Counted from the stretch's first letter, positions 1 through 11,861 are shown. The stretch is DNA of 64,000 bases from Dromiciops gliroides (GCF_019393635.1 NC_057862.1:95789159-95853158), one strand, 5' to 3'. Notes: generated from the sequence alone by a model not told the origin. A program made the numbers and translations.

Positions 1-215
1 TTACAAATCCTGCCCTTTTAATCATCACAATAACCAGTGGAGGAAGGAGGTGCTATTTATCACCCTCATTTTACTGATGAGGAAGCTGAGGCTAAGAGAA
101 CTAAATGAATTCCCTGGGGTCAGACAGCCAGTAAGTGTCAGAGCAGGACCTGACTCATGTCTTTCTGACTCTTAAGTCCAGCATTCTATTTAGTGTATCA
201 CCTAGTTGCCCATCC
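1..215 (-). mobile_element. MIR SINE, antisense
   Basis: Contains the reverse-complement MIR core: ACTGATGAGGAAGCTGAGGC, then CCAGTAAGTGTCAGAGC and the TCTATTTAGTG tRNA-like end. The 5' edge may be cut by the window start. Confidence 0.75.
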
Positions 216-819
216 TACTTTACATAACCCAGCTTCAGTAAAGCAGATCTCTCCCCTGAAAAGTATGTGCACTAGAAGGCAAACAGCTCAGGAACATGGG
301 CTCTTAATGGGTCTTATTTATAGGGTCACTTGTTTTACACAACTGACTTTATTGCACATTTTTCAGACCACTGGTTGCAAGTACCTGTTACTAGGTTTTC
401 AAGAAAAGAGAATCACCAGGAATATGGGTTTTAAAATAGGCAGGGTGAATTTTCTTCCTTTCTGAATTAACTTCTCTTTTTTTCTACATGAAAGGTATGA
501 TTTTCCAAAGCAAAATTATAAGACTTAAAAAGATATATAAGACTTCAAATAACTAAAATGACCAGGGTTATATAGTATGAACTAATTAGCTGCTAGTTAT
601 TGTTTTTCCTTTGCTCTTTTAAAGGTAAAGAAATTTTCTTAGGGCAAATCTGAAGCCAGGTACATACAAGACTTGTTATATAACAAGCCATAAAAAGAAA
701 AAACAAGAATCTAGAACCATGTGAATTTATTTCATTGAAATAACAACCAATTTAGTTTTTTAAAATGATGCTCGTTTCAGTGAGGCAAATATATACAAAT
801 CTTAAGCAAATTATTTGGC

Positions 820-1065
820 TCAAGTCCAGTTAATAAGCATTTATTAAGTGTTTGCTATGTTGCAGGCTCTGTATTGAGTGCTACATATACAAAAATAAAA
901 ATAATAAACACCCCTGCCTTCAAGAATCTTACAGTCTAATGGAGAGGCGACAACATGCAAATACACAAACAACATACATACAGGAAAAATTGGAGTTGAT
1001 CACAGAGGGAATGCCCTAGCATATGGAAAAGGCTTCTTGCAGAAAATGAGACTTAGGCAGAGATT
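820..1065 (-). mobile_element. L2 3' end, antisense
   Basis: Reads as the reverse complement of the L2 tail: CATTTATTAAGTGTTTGCT, then TTCAAGAATCTTACAGTC and an A/C-rich spacer ending near the AAATGAGACTTAGG region. Confidence 0.75.
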
Positions 1066-3394
1066 TGAAGGGGAGCCATGCACACCCCAATCCATACTAT
1101 CTCCACCCTGCCCACCTGCCTACCTGCCTTTACCTTCCCCCCATCTCCATGCATTGGGTTCTGTCTTTTCCCCTTGTGCTATGTTTATTTACTATGGAAA
1201 AGGCCCGGTTTATGTTGCAGGAAGGATGGACTGGTGTGCTAATAAACTGATTTTGACAAGCATGATAGATATCACTAAGCACTTAGTGAGTGTTGGAAAG
1301 TAACTAGATTGCCTTTTATTATGTATGTTATTTTTCTGTTTATTGTTTGTGTAATGTGTACTTAAGCAAACAGCTTCCTAACCTAGCAAATGCCTCTAAA
1401 CAGCAAGAGCAAAGGAAAAAGAGCAAGAGGAATCGACAGTTATGAAAATTGGGCAGTTAATTGAACAACAGTTTGGTTGTATTTAATTGGGCAACTTTCT
1501 GGTTGCTGTTGTTGTTGTGTTGTTGTTGCTGCTGCCGTTGCTCCTGCCGTTGCTCCTGCTGAGCTCTTATTGACAATGACAAGCTGTTGGTCTCATTCTA
1601 AAGTCAATCTTGGAGGAACCAAAAGCTGAGTTGGAATTGTTGTTTGGACACAAATATGCTTGTATGTATGTATAAATTATATATTGTGTATATATATGAA
1701 GAATGTGTCGAACAATAAGTAAATTATATCTGACCATATGTTGGGCTCAAAAAAGCCTTTGGCACAAGGCAGGATATTCACATGCTAATCAGGGGAGTAA
1801 AAAGCATGGGAGCTACCATTTTGACTTCAGGTGACAGAGGTTAACAGCATTTAATGCATTTATTAACCCTATTGTGTCAAGGATTGGGGAGGTCTGGCTC
1901 CCATAATTACAGTGTATTGGAAATTCTATTATACAACGTGCCTGGACTTCAGGATTAACGACAGTGACAATTGTGTAACAATCAGGCAGCAACTGGTTGA
2001 AAGATAGGGCTTACAGACCTGTCCGAAAAATAGCATTATTGCCATTGTGGAAGTCAGACTGTATTGGTTATTTTTAGGTCTGTTTCTCCTTAAAGGTCTC
2101 AGCTCCCATCAACATCGTGTGAGGTATCAACCTCCAATGTCATTATCAGAAAAATTATATATTTGTATCATGGAACTTACGAGACTTTGCTTCCCTTGCC
2201 CTCCATCCCTTCTCCCACAATCTATGATCAGGTCATTGAAATGTCCTTTCACCGAATATGTTATATAACCCAGTTTACAAAACACAAACAGCACCACAAC
2301 CTTGCTAAGCTTTCTTCCTCCCCACCCCACCCCCCACATCTTCACTCTATTTTTTTTCCTTTAAAAAACCCACCTGCTTTTTACAGATTATAGGGTTTAG
2401 TGCTTAGAGAGAAACTCTCCAGCTAGGCGCTCTGTTCTGTATGCAGCCATTAGCAGGGCTGACATGTTCTGCTGCCAGAGTCATGGATGGCGTGCCAACA
2501 TTTCCATTAGAAACCCTTAGTTTTACAGGTTTATACCTCAGCAGTAAAATGTGTTCCTCCTATTTCAAACTTGCCTTACAAAGGCCTCAGCCTAGAAGCT
2601 TTCCTCTCCACCCACCCCACCCCCCAGAATATTTCCCATTTTAGTCCTTTGGGTAAAATTTTAACGTTATATAAGTTATCCCTTTTACAGTGGTCAGAGG
2701 GGGAAAAAATCCCTGTAATTTTGTTTGTGACTTTTTAATATCTAAATGACTAGCAAGACAGTGATAATGTGATAATATTTTCAGGACATCTTAGATAAAA
2801 GCATTTCAAATAGGAAAATAACAGGTTACAAAGAGTTTCTTTAAGGGCCAAATTTCCTTAAGTGGCTGCTATATTCACTTGGGTAGATTTCTGGCTTCCA
2901 AATCTGCGTATGTTCAGTTTGGGGTTTAAGACCTCATTTGGCATTTATACATGTGAACCAGATATACAACTAATGAGTTTAAATGTCAGACATCATCTCT
3001 CCCCCTCTACCCGCCCCACTTCCTAGCCTTTGCTTTTTTAGATTGCAAGAGTGATGAGTTGATGAGCTTGTGTGCCCAGCAGTGCCATACAAACTGGTTA
3101 GTCTAGCATAACCCATGCTTTTTTAGCTTCAGCTTTGTAGTGTTAATTTGGATAGACCCAAACAGGCAAAAGCATTTATTGGTCTCAGTCAGCTACAGAA
3201 TGCCTTCTTTTCAACCTTATTTCTCTTCTGAGAAATCACAAATTCACTTTAAGAAAGTCTTTGAAGATATTATGTAAGTAAGGTATTAAATCTGGAAGAG
3301 CCTTTATGTCACTGAAAATTCTATGACACTTAGGTTCATCTGTAGTATGGTAAGCTGTGGAAGCAACCAATGAAATTGTTTATTTAAAATTTTC

Positions 3395-4055
3395 TTTTTT
3401 GTCATGAACAGAAAATTTTTTAATCCTTTAGTTTATTATTTTTAATGAACAAAAATCGATTTTGTTCTCCCTTCAACATCCAAATAAGTGAAGAGAAAAA
3501 GGAAAACTTTAAAAATCCTTGTGACAAATATTCATGTTGAGCAAAAATAAATAAATAAAAACTCCTAGATTGACCAAGTCCAAAAACATACATTTCATTT
3601 TGCACCAAGTCCATGATATCTCTGTTTAGGATACAGGTAATATATTTCACCATTGGTCCTCCAGAATCATTGTTGGTCATTGAATTGACCAGTTTTTAAT
3701 CCTTTCAAAGTTGTTTGTTTTCATAATGTTGTTGTCATTACACGAATTGTCTCCTTCGTTCTGCTCACTTCACTCTGTATCAGTTCATGCAAGTCTTCCA
3801 TGATTTTATGTGACAATAGTATTCCATCAAATTCTTAGACCATAATTTGTTCAGCCATTCCCTAGTTGAGTTTTTTTGTTCTTTGCCACCACAAAAGGAA
3901 CTGCTATAAATATTTTTTTGTACACATGGGCCCTTTTCCTCTTACTTTGGGCTCAATGGGACAGAGATCTACTACTGCATTATCATTTATATTACCAAGG
4001 AGATCAGTTACTTTATCTTTCAAATTTGGGATTATGATAGTATGTCTATGTTGCT
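3395..4055 (-). mobile_element. Old L1 3' fragment, antisense
   Basis: Matches the layout of the other antisense L1 3' ends in this window: a T-rich start, then the TTGTCATTACACGAATTG-like stretch, TTCAGCCATTCCCTAGTTG, TTGCCACCACAAAAGG and CTGCTATAAATATTTTT in order. It is more diverged than the copies at 26.7 and 49 kb. No target duplication was identified. Confidence 0.7.
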
Positions 4056-4348
4056 GAGCAGCCTGATTAATCCTTACCAGAGATCCTTATGCAGCTGTTA
4101 GTTGGTGGGATTAAAAAATGGAGCAACAAGTAACTGGCTGTTTGCTTATGTTCAAAGTTGAGAAGGATGCCTGAGGTGGAGGAAGAACAATAGGGAACTT
4201 GAGAAATTTAATGGCAACCCTTTCGTTGGCCTTGGCACACTTTGCCATTTTAAAAAGGCTTTTTTTTTTCTTAGCAGGGGAGAACTCAATAATAATAGCA
4301 TCCCTAATCATACAGCTAACATTGCTACTCTGTGGTGTTTTAAGGATA

Positions 4349-4600
4349 TTGTTGTTGTTTTTCAGATGTGTCCAACTCTCCATGACCCCATTTGGGGTTT
4401 TCTTGGCAAAGATACCGCTGTGGTTTGCCATTTCCTTCTCTAGCTCACTCTATAGATGAGGAAACTGAGGAAAACAGGGTTAAGTTACTTGCCCTGGGTC
4501 ACACAGCTACTAAGTATATGCGCCTGGATTTGAACTCGGGAAGATTAGTCTTCCTCATTCCAGGCCCGGTGCTCTATCCATTGCACCGACTATTTTCCCC
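4349..4600 (-). mobile_element. MAR1-type marsupial CORE-SINE, antisense, with TSD
   Basis: Carries the MAR1 3' signature in reverse (CCATGACCCCATTTGGGG, TTTTCTTGGCAAAGATACC), the CORE (GATGAGGAAACTGAGG) and the tRNA-derived head (GTGCTCTATCCATTGCACC). It is flanked by an imperfect target-site duplication TTTAAGGATAT (4338-4348) and TTTAAGGGTAT (4601-4611). Confidence 0.9.
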
Positions 4601-4629
4601 TTTAAGGGTATACCTCATAACATTTGCGA

Positions 4630-5045
4630 CATCATGGTGAGATAAGCGCTGTAGGTATTATTTTCCCCATTTTAAAGATAAGACAACTGAGATGGGATAG
4701 TAAGTAACTTGGTGCTGTTCACCCACCTTGTAAGCTTCAGTTGTAGGGCTCAGATCCTACCTTGTTGTGAATTTTGGCTCTCTACTACCCTATACTGTCT
4801 CTTCAAAATGATAAAAACTCACATTGACATATGGATTTAAGCTGAACAAAGCCATTTTCTCACAACAAACCCAGATGTAGATAGTTTAGATTTCACCAAC
4901 ACTTTGCAAATGAGGAAACCGAGAATAGGAGAGATTAACTGGCTTGCCCTGAGTCATGCAGCAGCAAATCCATTTCTGAATTAGGTCTTGAACCCAGGTC
5001 TTCAGTCTTCAAATCCAGTTCTTTTTCCCACTATACTGACACTTT
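4630..5045 (-). mobile_element. Two MIR fragments, antisense
   Basis: The first (about 4630-4800) reads CCCCATTTTAAAGATAAG with later GGGCTCAGATCC. The second (about 4880-5045) reads TTTGCAAATGAGGAAACCG, TTGCCCTGAGTCATGCAG and TTGAACCCAGG. Boundaries are approximate. Confidence 0.65.
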
Positions 5046-5079
5046 CTATACTCAGAAGTCAGGTGCATTTATAACTTTC

Positions 5080-5300
5080 TGGTCTGGGAATAAGAAACAC
5101 CTGAGTTCAGATCCAGCCTCTGACGCTTACTAGCTTTGGTACCCACCCTGGGCAAATCACTTAAACTGGTTGTCCCAGTTTCCTCAACTGTAAAGTGGTG
5201 ATGATAACAACACCTACTTCTCAAGGTTATGAGGATCAAATTAGATAGTAATTGTAAGACATTTAGCAGAGTGCCTGGCACATCGTACATGCTTTTGTGC
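5080..5300 (+). mobile_element. MIR SINE, sense
   Basis: MIR order is clear: CACCTGAGTTCAGATCCAG, the GGGCAAATCACTTAAAC core, TTTCCTCAACTGTAAAG, then GTGCCTGGCACATCGTACA. Confidence 0.85.
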
Positions 5301-5394
5301 CTCTTCTCCCCAACCACTGCAAAACTTTCAGGTTACAAAAATACTGGATAGTTTAATTGGACCTGATACTACCAATTAGCTTGGAATTAGTTTC

Positions 5395-6175
5395 AGCAGT
5401 TCATCAAACATGTATTAAGTGCCTACTATACTCTAGACACATTAGATACCAGCAAAAAATAAGAATCTGCGTCCTCATGGGGCTCACACTCTACTGGGTG
5501 AAATAAAACCAGCACAGATAAATAAACACAAGATAATTTGGGAGAAGGAGAAAGAATTAATAACTATCAAGGAAGGCTTCAGGGAAGAGATAGCCCCTGA
5601 GCTCAACCTCAAAGAAAAGATGAAGAATCAGAGATTGAGATGATAAGGAAAGTCCTTTCCAGGCATTGAGAAGTGTTTTTGCAAAGTCACCAGGCTGAGA
5701 GATGGAATGTCAAAGTCTGGGGAACAGCTAGTCGTTGATTTTGGCTGGGATATAGAATGTTTACAAAAAGTATTATATATAAATCTAAAAAAAGCAGACT
5801 GAGGAAGGCCTTAAACCTCAGAGTAAGTAATTTATATTTTTTCCTATAAGCAAGAGAGAAAAACTTAAGGCTTTTGAACTCATGAGTGACAAGATCAGAT
5901 CTGTGCTTTATGGAAGATTTAGTTAGTTAGTTAACCATGTGAAAGCTGGATGGGTAAGGGAAGAGACCCAGAAACAAGGAAACCTATTAGGAGGCTGTTA
6001 CAATAGGCTAGGCAAGAGGTGATGAGAATGTGAGCCAGATTTTGTAAAGGGAAATAAGGGGATGTGAGGTGTATATATGTAGAAACAACAAGACTTGGCA
6101 ACTGCTGAGATACTGGGGTAATAGGAGTGGGTTGGACTGGAGAAGGACCACTAGGCTAGAAAAGAGCCAGGAATT
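5395..6175 (-). mobile_element. L2, antisense, about 780 bp
   Basis: Starts with TATTAAGTGCCTACTATAC and GGGGCTCACACTCTACTG. It continues through the antisense 3'UTR (GAGGCTGTTACAATAGGCTA near 5991-6012) typical of antisense L2. Confidence 0.8.
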
Positions 6176-6338
6176 TTTTTTCTAGATTATCACTTGACTA
6201 TGACATAGTACAGTATAACCAATATGTCCCTTCTTCTGCATATCAAGCTCCTATCAATGTAGCTTATGATGAAAGCATAATTTTCTAAATGAAGGAATTA
6301 AGTGACCATCTGAAGGATTTCTCTCCTCATTGTGTCTT

Positions 6339-6480
6339 TTGTGTGTGTGAGGCAATTGGGGATAAGTGACTTGCCCAAGGTCACACAGCTATTAAGTGTC
6401 AAGTGTCTGAGGCTGTATTTGAACTCAGGTCCTCCTGACTCCAGGGCCGGTGCTTTATCCACTGCGCCACCTAGTTGCCC
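6339..6480 (-). mobile_element. Short marsupial SINE, antisense, 14-bp perfect TSD
   Basis: A reverse-oriented tRNA-derived SINE (GAGGCAATTGGGG ... GGCCGGTGCTTTATCCAC ... CACCTAGTTGCCCC). It is flanked by a perfect 14-bp duplication CCTCATTGTGTCTT at 6325-6338 and 6481-6494, the hallmark of L1-mediated insertion. Confidence 0.95.
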
Positions 6481-6549
6481 CCTCATTGTGTCTTAAAAGA
6501 AAATGATAGAATTGTAGAACCTTTGGGTTGCAAGGGAATAGTCCAACCC

Positions 6550-6660
6550 ACATCTCAATAAAAATGCCTTCTTATGGACAGATCTCCTCTGTACTGTGCC
6601 TCTCACACATTCTAGGTATTCACTAATTATTAGTTAAATAAATAAATGAATCAAACAGAC
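6550..6660 (+). mobile_element. L2 3' tail fragment, sense (weak)
   Basis: A short stretch ending in TTAAATAAATAAATGAATC after CTCACACATTCTAGGTATTC, resembling the L2 end. It is short and diverged. Confidence 0.4.
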
Positions 6661-6716
6661 CTCTTTGGGCCTTATCCAATGGAAATTGGTCTCTCCAAAT
6701 TTATCAGTGATTTCTT

Positions 6717-7616
6717 TTTTATTTTTAGTTTATATTTTTGCAAAACAATAATATTTTATTTTTCCCCAATTACATGTAAAAATACAATTTTGACATCCAC
6801 CTTTTTAAAATTTTGTGTTCCAAATTTTCTTTCTCCCTCCCTTTTCTCCCTCCTCCCTGAGACAATAAGCAGTTTGATATAGGTTATACATATTCAATCA
6901 TGCAGAATATGTACCATATTAGTCATGTTGTGGGAAAAACCACAGACGCAAAGGGGGAAAAATGGAAAAAAGTGAAAAATAGTATGCTTTAATCTGCATT
7001 CAAATTCCATTAGTTTTTTCTCTGGAGTTGGATAGCATTTTTCATCATCAGTCCATGGGAATTGTCTTGAATCATTATATTGCTGAAAATAGCTTTCATT
7101 AACAAATGATCATCGTAAGCATTGCTGTTACTGTATACAATGTTCTTCTCATTCTGCTCACTTCACTTTGCATCAGTTCCTTCAAATCTTTTGAGTTTTT
7201 TTCTGAAATCAGCCTGCTCATCATTTCACATTACAATCATATACCAAACTTGTTTAGTCATTACCCAATTGATGGGCATCCCCTTGCTTTTCAATTCTTT
7301 GCTACCACAAAAAAAAGAGCTGCTATAAATATTTTTGTACAAATAGGTCCTTTTCCCATTAAAAAAAATTTCTTTGGGATACAGTATTACTATTGATATT
7401 GCTGTATCAAAGGGTATGCACAGTTTTATCACCCTTTGGGCATAGTTCCAAATTGCTCTCCAGAATAGTTGGATCAGTTTCACAACTTCACCAACAGTGC
7501 ATTAGTGTCCCAATTTTCTGACAGGACCTCTAACATTTTTCATTTTCCTTTTCTGTCATGTTAGCCAATTTAATAGATGTGAGGTGAAACCACATAGTTG
7601 TTTTAATTTGCCTACT

Positions 7617-7651
<35 letters not shown>

Positions 7652-7800
7652 GTGAGGCAGTTGGGGTTAAGTGACTTGCCCAGGGTCACACAGCGAGTGT
7701 CAAGTGTCTGAGGCCAGATTTGAACCCAGGTCCTCCTGACTCCAGGGCTGGTGCTCTATCCACTGTGCCACCTAGCTGTCCCTTAATTTGCCTACTAATG
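6717..7800 (-). mobile_element. L1 3' end, antisense, interrupted by a SINE
   Basis: An antisense L1 3'UTR and ORF2 C-terminal remnant: ATTACATGTAAAAATAC, then CAATTGATGGGCATCCCC and TTTCTTTGGGATACAGT. The minus strand at 7483-7226 reads as ORF2 C-terminus residues (pattern PFDTAISIVILYPKEIFF). A younger SINE sits at 7617-7782. A possible target duplication is GTGATTTCTT at 6706-6715 versus AATGATTTCTTA near 7798-7809. Confidence 0.85.
7617..7782 (-). mobile_element. Short marsupial SINE inserted in L1, antisense, 14-bp TSD
   Basis: A long T-run (the reverse of the A-tail), then GTGAGGCAGTTGGGGTTAAG through CACCTAGCTGTCCC. The duplication TTAATTTGCCTACT at 7603-7616 and 7783-7796 lies in L1 sequence, so the SINE postdates the L1. 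Confidence 0.95.
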
Positions 7801-7844
7801 ATTTCTTAATAGTCAATTGTCATCCTTATTAACCTCCAGGATAT

Positions 7845-8885
7845 TTAACACTTGAGTCTTAACTTCTCCTTGTTGTACTCTTTTCTCTCTAGGTTTTCAT
7901 GACTCTGCTCTCTCTCAGTTCTCCTTCCTACCTCTCCGATTATTCTCCTTTGCTGGACATTCATCCAAGTCATTCCCACTAATTGTGGACATCCCCTTAA
8001 ATTCTGTCTCAGCTCCCCTTTTCTTCTTTCTCTACAATCTCTCATTTGGCAATCTAATCAGTTCCCATAAATTTCATTATATATCAGCTCTTATTTTTCT
8101 TCTGAGCTCCAGTCCCATATAATTAACATCCTTATTGAGCATCTCAAACCAGATTTCCTATAGGTATCTCAAACTTAACATGTATAAACTAGAACATACT
8201 ATTGTCCCCCACCAAATACAAACAAAAAGACCCAAAACCTTTTCCTCTTCTGAACTTTCCCATTGTTGACAAGGACACCTCTCTCCTTCCACCACTCCAC
8301 ACAGCATTGACTGCTCTCGGTCATCCTCAGTTTCTCTCTCACTCATTCTCCGTATCCAGTTAGCTGCCAAACAGTGGGTTTGTCCCCCGACCCCACGTCT
8401 CTCACACGAATCCCCTTCTCTCCTAAAGTGCAGTTCTGACCACGTCACACCATTCTCATACCCCTAACCCCACTCTCAACAAACTTCAATGGATCCTGAG
8501 TACCTTGAAGATCAAATACAAACTAGTCTTTGACAATTTCAAGTTTTTTCCAACATGGTTCCTTCAAATTTTACTGTCTATACTCTACAGTCTCCCCATA
8601 CTGACACCTTACCGTTCCTAACACCTGATCCTCCATCTCCCATTTCTGGGTCTTCTCAAGAACTATTTCCTATGCCTAGAATGCTTTCCCTTGCTTCTCA
8701 AAAGTCCTGGTTTCCTTCTAGACTCAGTTCAGGTGCCTCTTCCTACAGCAAGCCTTTTCTGGTGTCCATAACTACTAATTGCTCTTCCCTAAAGCCACCT
8801 TCCATTTACTCTCTATTTATCTTGTATGTATTGATAACATAATAAAAATGTAATAAATGCTTGTTGATTAATTAATCATTGATTG
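7845..8885 (+). mobile_element. L2, sense, about 1 kb
   Basis: L2 3' region in order: CTCCAGTCCCATATAATTAA, TTCAATGGATCCTGAGTAC, ATGCCTAGAATGCTTTCCC, GCCTCTTCCTACAGCAAGCC and the end GTAATAAATGCTTGTTGATT. The apparent 95-codon and 96-codon frames in it are LINE remnants, not genes. Confidence 0.85.
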
Positions 8886-8998
8886 TTACTGATACCTATA
8901 CTTAAGGACTTTGAATCCCAGTTGACCTATGACCACAAAAGCAGATATACCTCAGAAATAAAATGCTTCTTTAATTGTTCTTTATAAAATGTACTCTA

Positions 8999-9166
8999 GG
9001 GGCAGCTAGGTGGCGCAGTGGATAGAGCACGGGCCCTGGATTCAGGAAGACCTGAGTTCAAATCCAGACTCAAACCCTTGACACTTACTAGCTGTGTGAT
9101 CCTGGGAAAGTCACTTAACCCTAATTGCCTCACCAAAAAAAAAATAATAATAATAAATAAAATAAA
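8999..9166 (+). mobile_element. Short marsupial SINE, sense, 15-bp TSD
   Basis: Reads GGGGCAGCTAGGTGGCGCAG through CTAATTGCCTCACC with an A/AAT-rich tail. It is flanked by ATAAAATGTACTCTA at 8984-8998 and 9167-9181. Confidence 0.95.
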
Positions 9167-9954
9167 ATAAAATGTACTCTATCATCCATAGGATTTAGGG
9201 TCTCATTCTATTACTTTTCCCTGAGTGGTCAGGAAGGATACATGTCTTTTATAGATTATGGTTTACTAAAGAAAAGGAGAGTGAGGTATTTTAGTGACCA
9301 TTTTAATGTGTGGATACAATTCCATTTAGAAGCAGAAACAAACATTTCAAATTCTATACAATTTCTTCTGTAGGTAACAGCCCAGTTGGCCTAATCTCCT
9401 TTTAATGTGGAATATTGTGCAGAATACCCCTTTTTCCTCCTGTTTCCTCTCTGATTTTATGCAACCTTTAATGACCTTTTGTTAACAGAAGTCTACTTAA
9501 CAGTTCTTTACTGATAATACCTGTTTAAAGGTTTAAATTTCATATTCAAAACTGGCATATACAAATACAGTTAGAGATTAGGACACTTCCCAGGTAGCAT
9601 TAGGAGTATCTTGACCTAGTATTTCTTCAATGAGATGCAAAACTGTGTTCTCAACATTAGCAATCTTCGATTGTCATTTGCAGAAATATGTTTACCCAAG
9701 TGGTCCTTGGTGTGGGGTACCTATTTTATACTCATGGGATAAAGGTCAGGGTAAGCAGTGAAGAGGCTCAATGTCTTATTAGCTGATAAGTTTTTGGTCA
9801 CAGTAGTATAAAATCACCCACATTCCTTTTTATACTCAGCTTTTGTTAGTGGTATATACAGCTCAGAGTTTAGAGAGCCTTATTATCCCTTATAACCCTG
9901 CAAATTGAGGGATTACTAATAGTTAAGAGAAGTCAGTGTGGTGAGTGGGGGGGA

Positions 9955-10190
9955 AGGGGAAACATATAGGACCTAGGATCAAAGAGGCCCAAATGAGAGT
10001 CATGTCTTTGCTGGCTGTATGACTTGGTTGCTAAACTTCACTTTGTTTCGTCTTCTGTAAATATAGGATGGTAATATCTGACTCATCTCCTTTACAAAGA
10101 GGTCTTCAAGATCAGAGACAATATCCATAAGATCATGTTGAAAACTGCCAACAAGCAGTTCAAATAGAAGTTTTTACTATTGTTGACACC
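9955..10190 (+). mobile_element. MIR, sense, diverged
   Basis: TTGCTGGCTGTATGACTTGG is followed by TCTGTAAATATAGGATGG and ACAAAGAGGTCTTCAAG. MIR order is retained with substantial divergence. Confidence 0.6.
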
Positions 10191-10224
10191 AAGGATTTCT
10201 TTAAGTTTTCTTACTGTTAGCCTG

Positions 10225-10360
10225 CAACCCTATTTATAGCTCCACCAGTCCTAAATTGTAAGCTCCTAACGGGCAGAAACTGTCTTGTCTTCCATCTGTG
10301 TGTCACCCAAGCCCAGCGCACAGAAAAGCTTAAGGTGTTTGTTGAACTGAATTGAATTGG
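10225..10360 (+). mobile_element. L2 3' end, sense
   Basis: AATTGTAAGCTCCTAACGGG and GTGTTTGTTGAACTGAATTG mark the L2 terminus. Confidence 0.75.
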
Positions 10361-10429
10361 TCACCCCCTAGCATCCTAGATTTGAGCAGTGAAGACATTT
10401 ATCTCCAGAGGGAGACAAAAAACAGCACA

Positions 10430-10600
10430 GAATGGTAAAGCTGGAAAACACCTCAGGCCTAATTCAGCTCCCTCATGGTACAGATAAGAACATTGATGTC
10501 CAGAGAAGTAATTTGCATTGAGCAACTGATTAATTAGAAGCAAGATAAGCAACCCTCAAGTTATCTGGTTCCTGATCCACTGTTCTTTTTCTTTCTTTCC
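10430..10600 (-). mobile_element. MIR fragment antisense, followed by a short (TTCC)n
   Basis: GGTACAGATAAGAACATTGA and CCAGAGAAGTAATTTGC correspond to the reverse MIR core. A TTCC tetranucleotide run follows at about 10592-10618. Confidence 0.55.
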
Positions 10601-11187
10601 TTCCTTCCTTCCTTCCTTTTTCTTTCACTATTATACATTAGGACTTTCAGGGCTTCCAACCATGTCAAGAAACCAAGGAGGAAATAAAATATTATTGGGG
10701 TAAAATAATTATTTATGGAAATGTTTTGACAACTAAATAACTTAGGGGAATCATAAATCGAGGTACAGAAACAAACCACGGGGCATCAAAAGAGTACAGA
10801 GGGACTGCCATAATTTTGTTCTTTCTTATTCACATTGTCGTTGTGATCACTAGGGTAATGCTACATTTCTTTTTTATGTTAGTGGTTTTCCAAATAATGT
10901 CAAGGGTGACCTGATCATCTTGGAGAGGGGCATCTGATAGGTCTATAAGTGAGTTCCTTTAGTATTAGTATACATTAAAAAAAGGATTTTGCACAGATTT
11001 GGAGATCACTTATTATCACTATCATTGCTATCTCAGCCAAAGCAGGGAGCTTCTTTCCATTCATTCCAGGGAGGATTTGGGCTGGGGGAGGGCCTAGGGA
11101 CAGTTCAGGGCTGGGGAAGTGGTTGGTAATCTTTTGCAGGCCAAAAAGGTGATATTTACTGGCAGAGGTTAAGAACCATTGCTTCTT

Positions 11188-11342
11188 CTTCTTTTTTTTT
11201 TTTTTTAGTGAGGCAATTGGGGTTAAGTGACTTGCCCAGGGTCACACAGCTAGTAAGTGTTAAGTGTCTGAGGCCGGATTTGAACTCAGGTACTCCTGAC
11301 TCCAGGGCCGGTGCTCTATCCACTGTGCCACCTAGCTGCCCC
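11188..11342 (-). mobile_element. Short marsupial SINE, antisense, 17-bp perfect TSD
   Basis: A T-rich start, then GTGAGGCAATTGGGGTTAAG through CACCTAGCTGCCCC. The perfect duplication AAGAACCATTGCTTCTT lies at 11171-11187 and 11343-11359. It sits about 465 bp upstream of the GFRA1 penultimate exon. Confidence 0.95.
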
Positions 11343-11364
11343 AAGAACCATTGCTTCTTAATAT

Positions 11365-11530
11365 AGCATAGGGGACGCCAACAACCTGGGTGCTGGGGTT
11401 TGGCTCCTCCATTAACTCCCTGTGTGACCTCGAACAAATCATGGCCTCTCTTTTGTGCTTGAGCTTCCTCACAGAGGAGTTGGAATAGTCTCAGAGCTTC
11501 CTTCTACCTCTGTTATTCCAGGGATCTGCC
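11365..11530 (+). mobile_element. MIR fragment, sense
   Basis: CTCCCTGTGTGACCTCGAAC then GAGCTTCCTCACAGAGGAG match a diverged MIR core and tail. Confidence 0.6.
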
Positions 11531-11807
11531 AGAGTTCATACAAAGTGCCTAATTATTCATCAGAGCAGCTTACTCCCCTCCAAGGCACTGGTGCTATATG
11601 TAATAAATAAGGGGTTTTATGCTTGCTTTAGTATTGAGCTGCTTTTTTTTTGGGGGGGGGGGGCTTCCTGAAAAGCTTCTCAGAATAGAATCCTGATCAG
11701 GATGACCAGATGAATTCTATAAAAAGTAAAATAATACCCCCCCCCCCCCCGTGACTAATTTTGCATTGTTTTCACCGACCTGTCTTATTTTTGTGTCTTT
11801 TCCTCAG

Positions 11808-11861
11808 GCACAGAAGCTAAAATCCAACGCTTCAGGAAATCCACACCTCTGCCTGGCTGAT
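11808..11861 (+). CDS. GFRA1: GFRA1 penultimate coding exon (GDNF family receptor alpha-1)
   Basis: GFRA1 is the GPI-anchored co-receptor that binds GDNF and presents it to RET at the cell surface. This 54-bp exon is preceded by a pyrimidine-rich tract ending in CAG (11805-11807) and followed by the donor GTAAGC (11862-11867). It is in phase 0 and encodes 18 residues, AQKLKSNASGNPHLCLAD. From memory the human protein has a matching segment with the same AQKLKSN start, an N-glycosylation sequon (N-V-S there, N-A-S here), a G-N, and the HLC motif. The segment lies in the linker between the cysteine-rich domains and the GPI signal. The exon is too short to be found by ORF length. It was recognised by its splice sites, the family match and in-frame joining to the next exon. 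Confidence 0.9.

Larger units (their letters stand above)
1..11807 (+). other. GFRA1: GFRA1 intron (3' part, upstream boundary outside window)
   Basis: This is the intron preceding the exon at 11808. I searched by eye for the upstream GFRA1 exon, which encodes the region just before the Ala-Gln-Lys-Leu start of the next exon, and did not find it, so the intron exceeds 11.8 kb. It contains MIR, L2, L1 and marsupial SINE copies, listed separately. Non-repeat stretches include about 216-820, 1070-3390, 4060-4340, 8885-8985, 9185-9950, 10600-11160 and 11530-11807, where I see no coding sequence. There is a G12 run at 11652-11663 and a C14 run at 11737-11750 shortly before the acceptor. Confidence 0.75.

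Noticed and set aside
1037..1303. Possible upstream GFRA1 exon (frame with PPCPPAYLPLP)
   Set aside because: Its residues do not match the expected GFRA1 segment before AQKLKSN, and no phase-0 donor follows. It partly overlaps an L2 end.
4199..4640. Overlapping frames of 82-106 codons on both strands
   Set aside because: They fall across a MAR1 SINE and its flanks. The same residues (DLNSG and similar) recur at every antisense SINE in the window.
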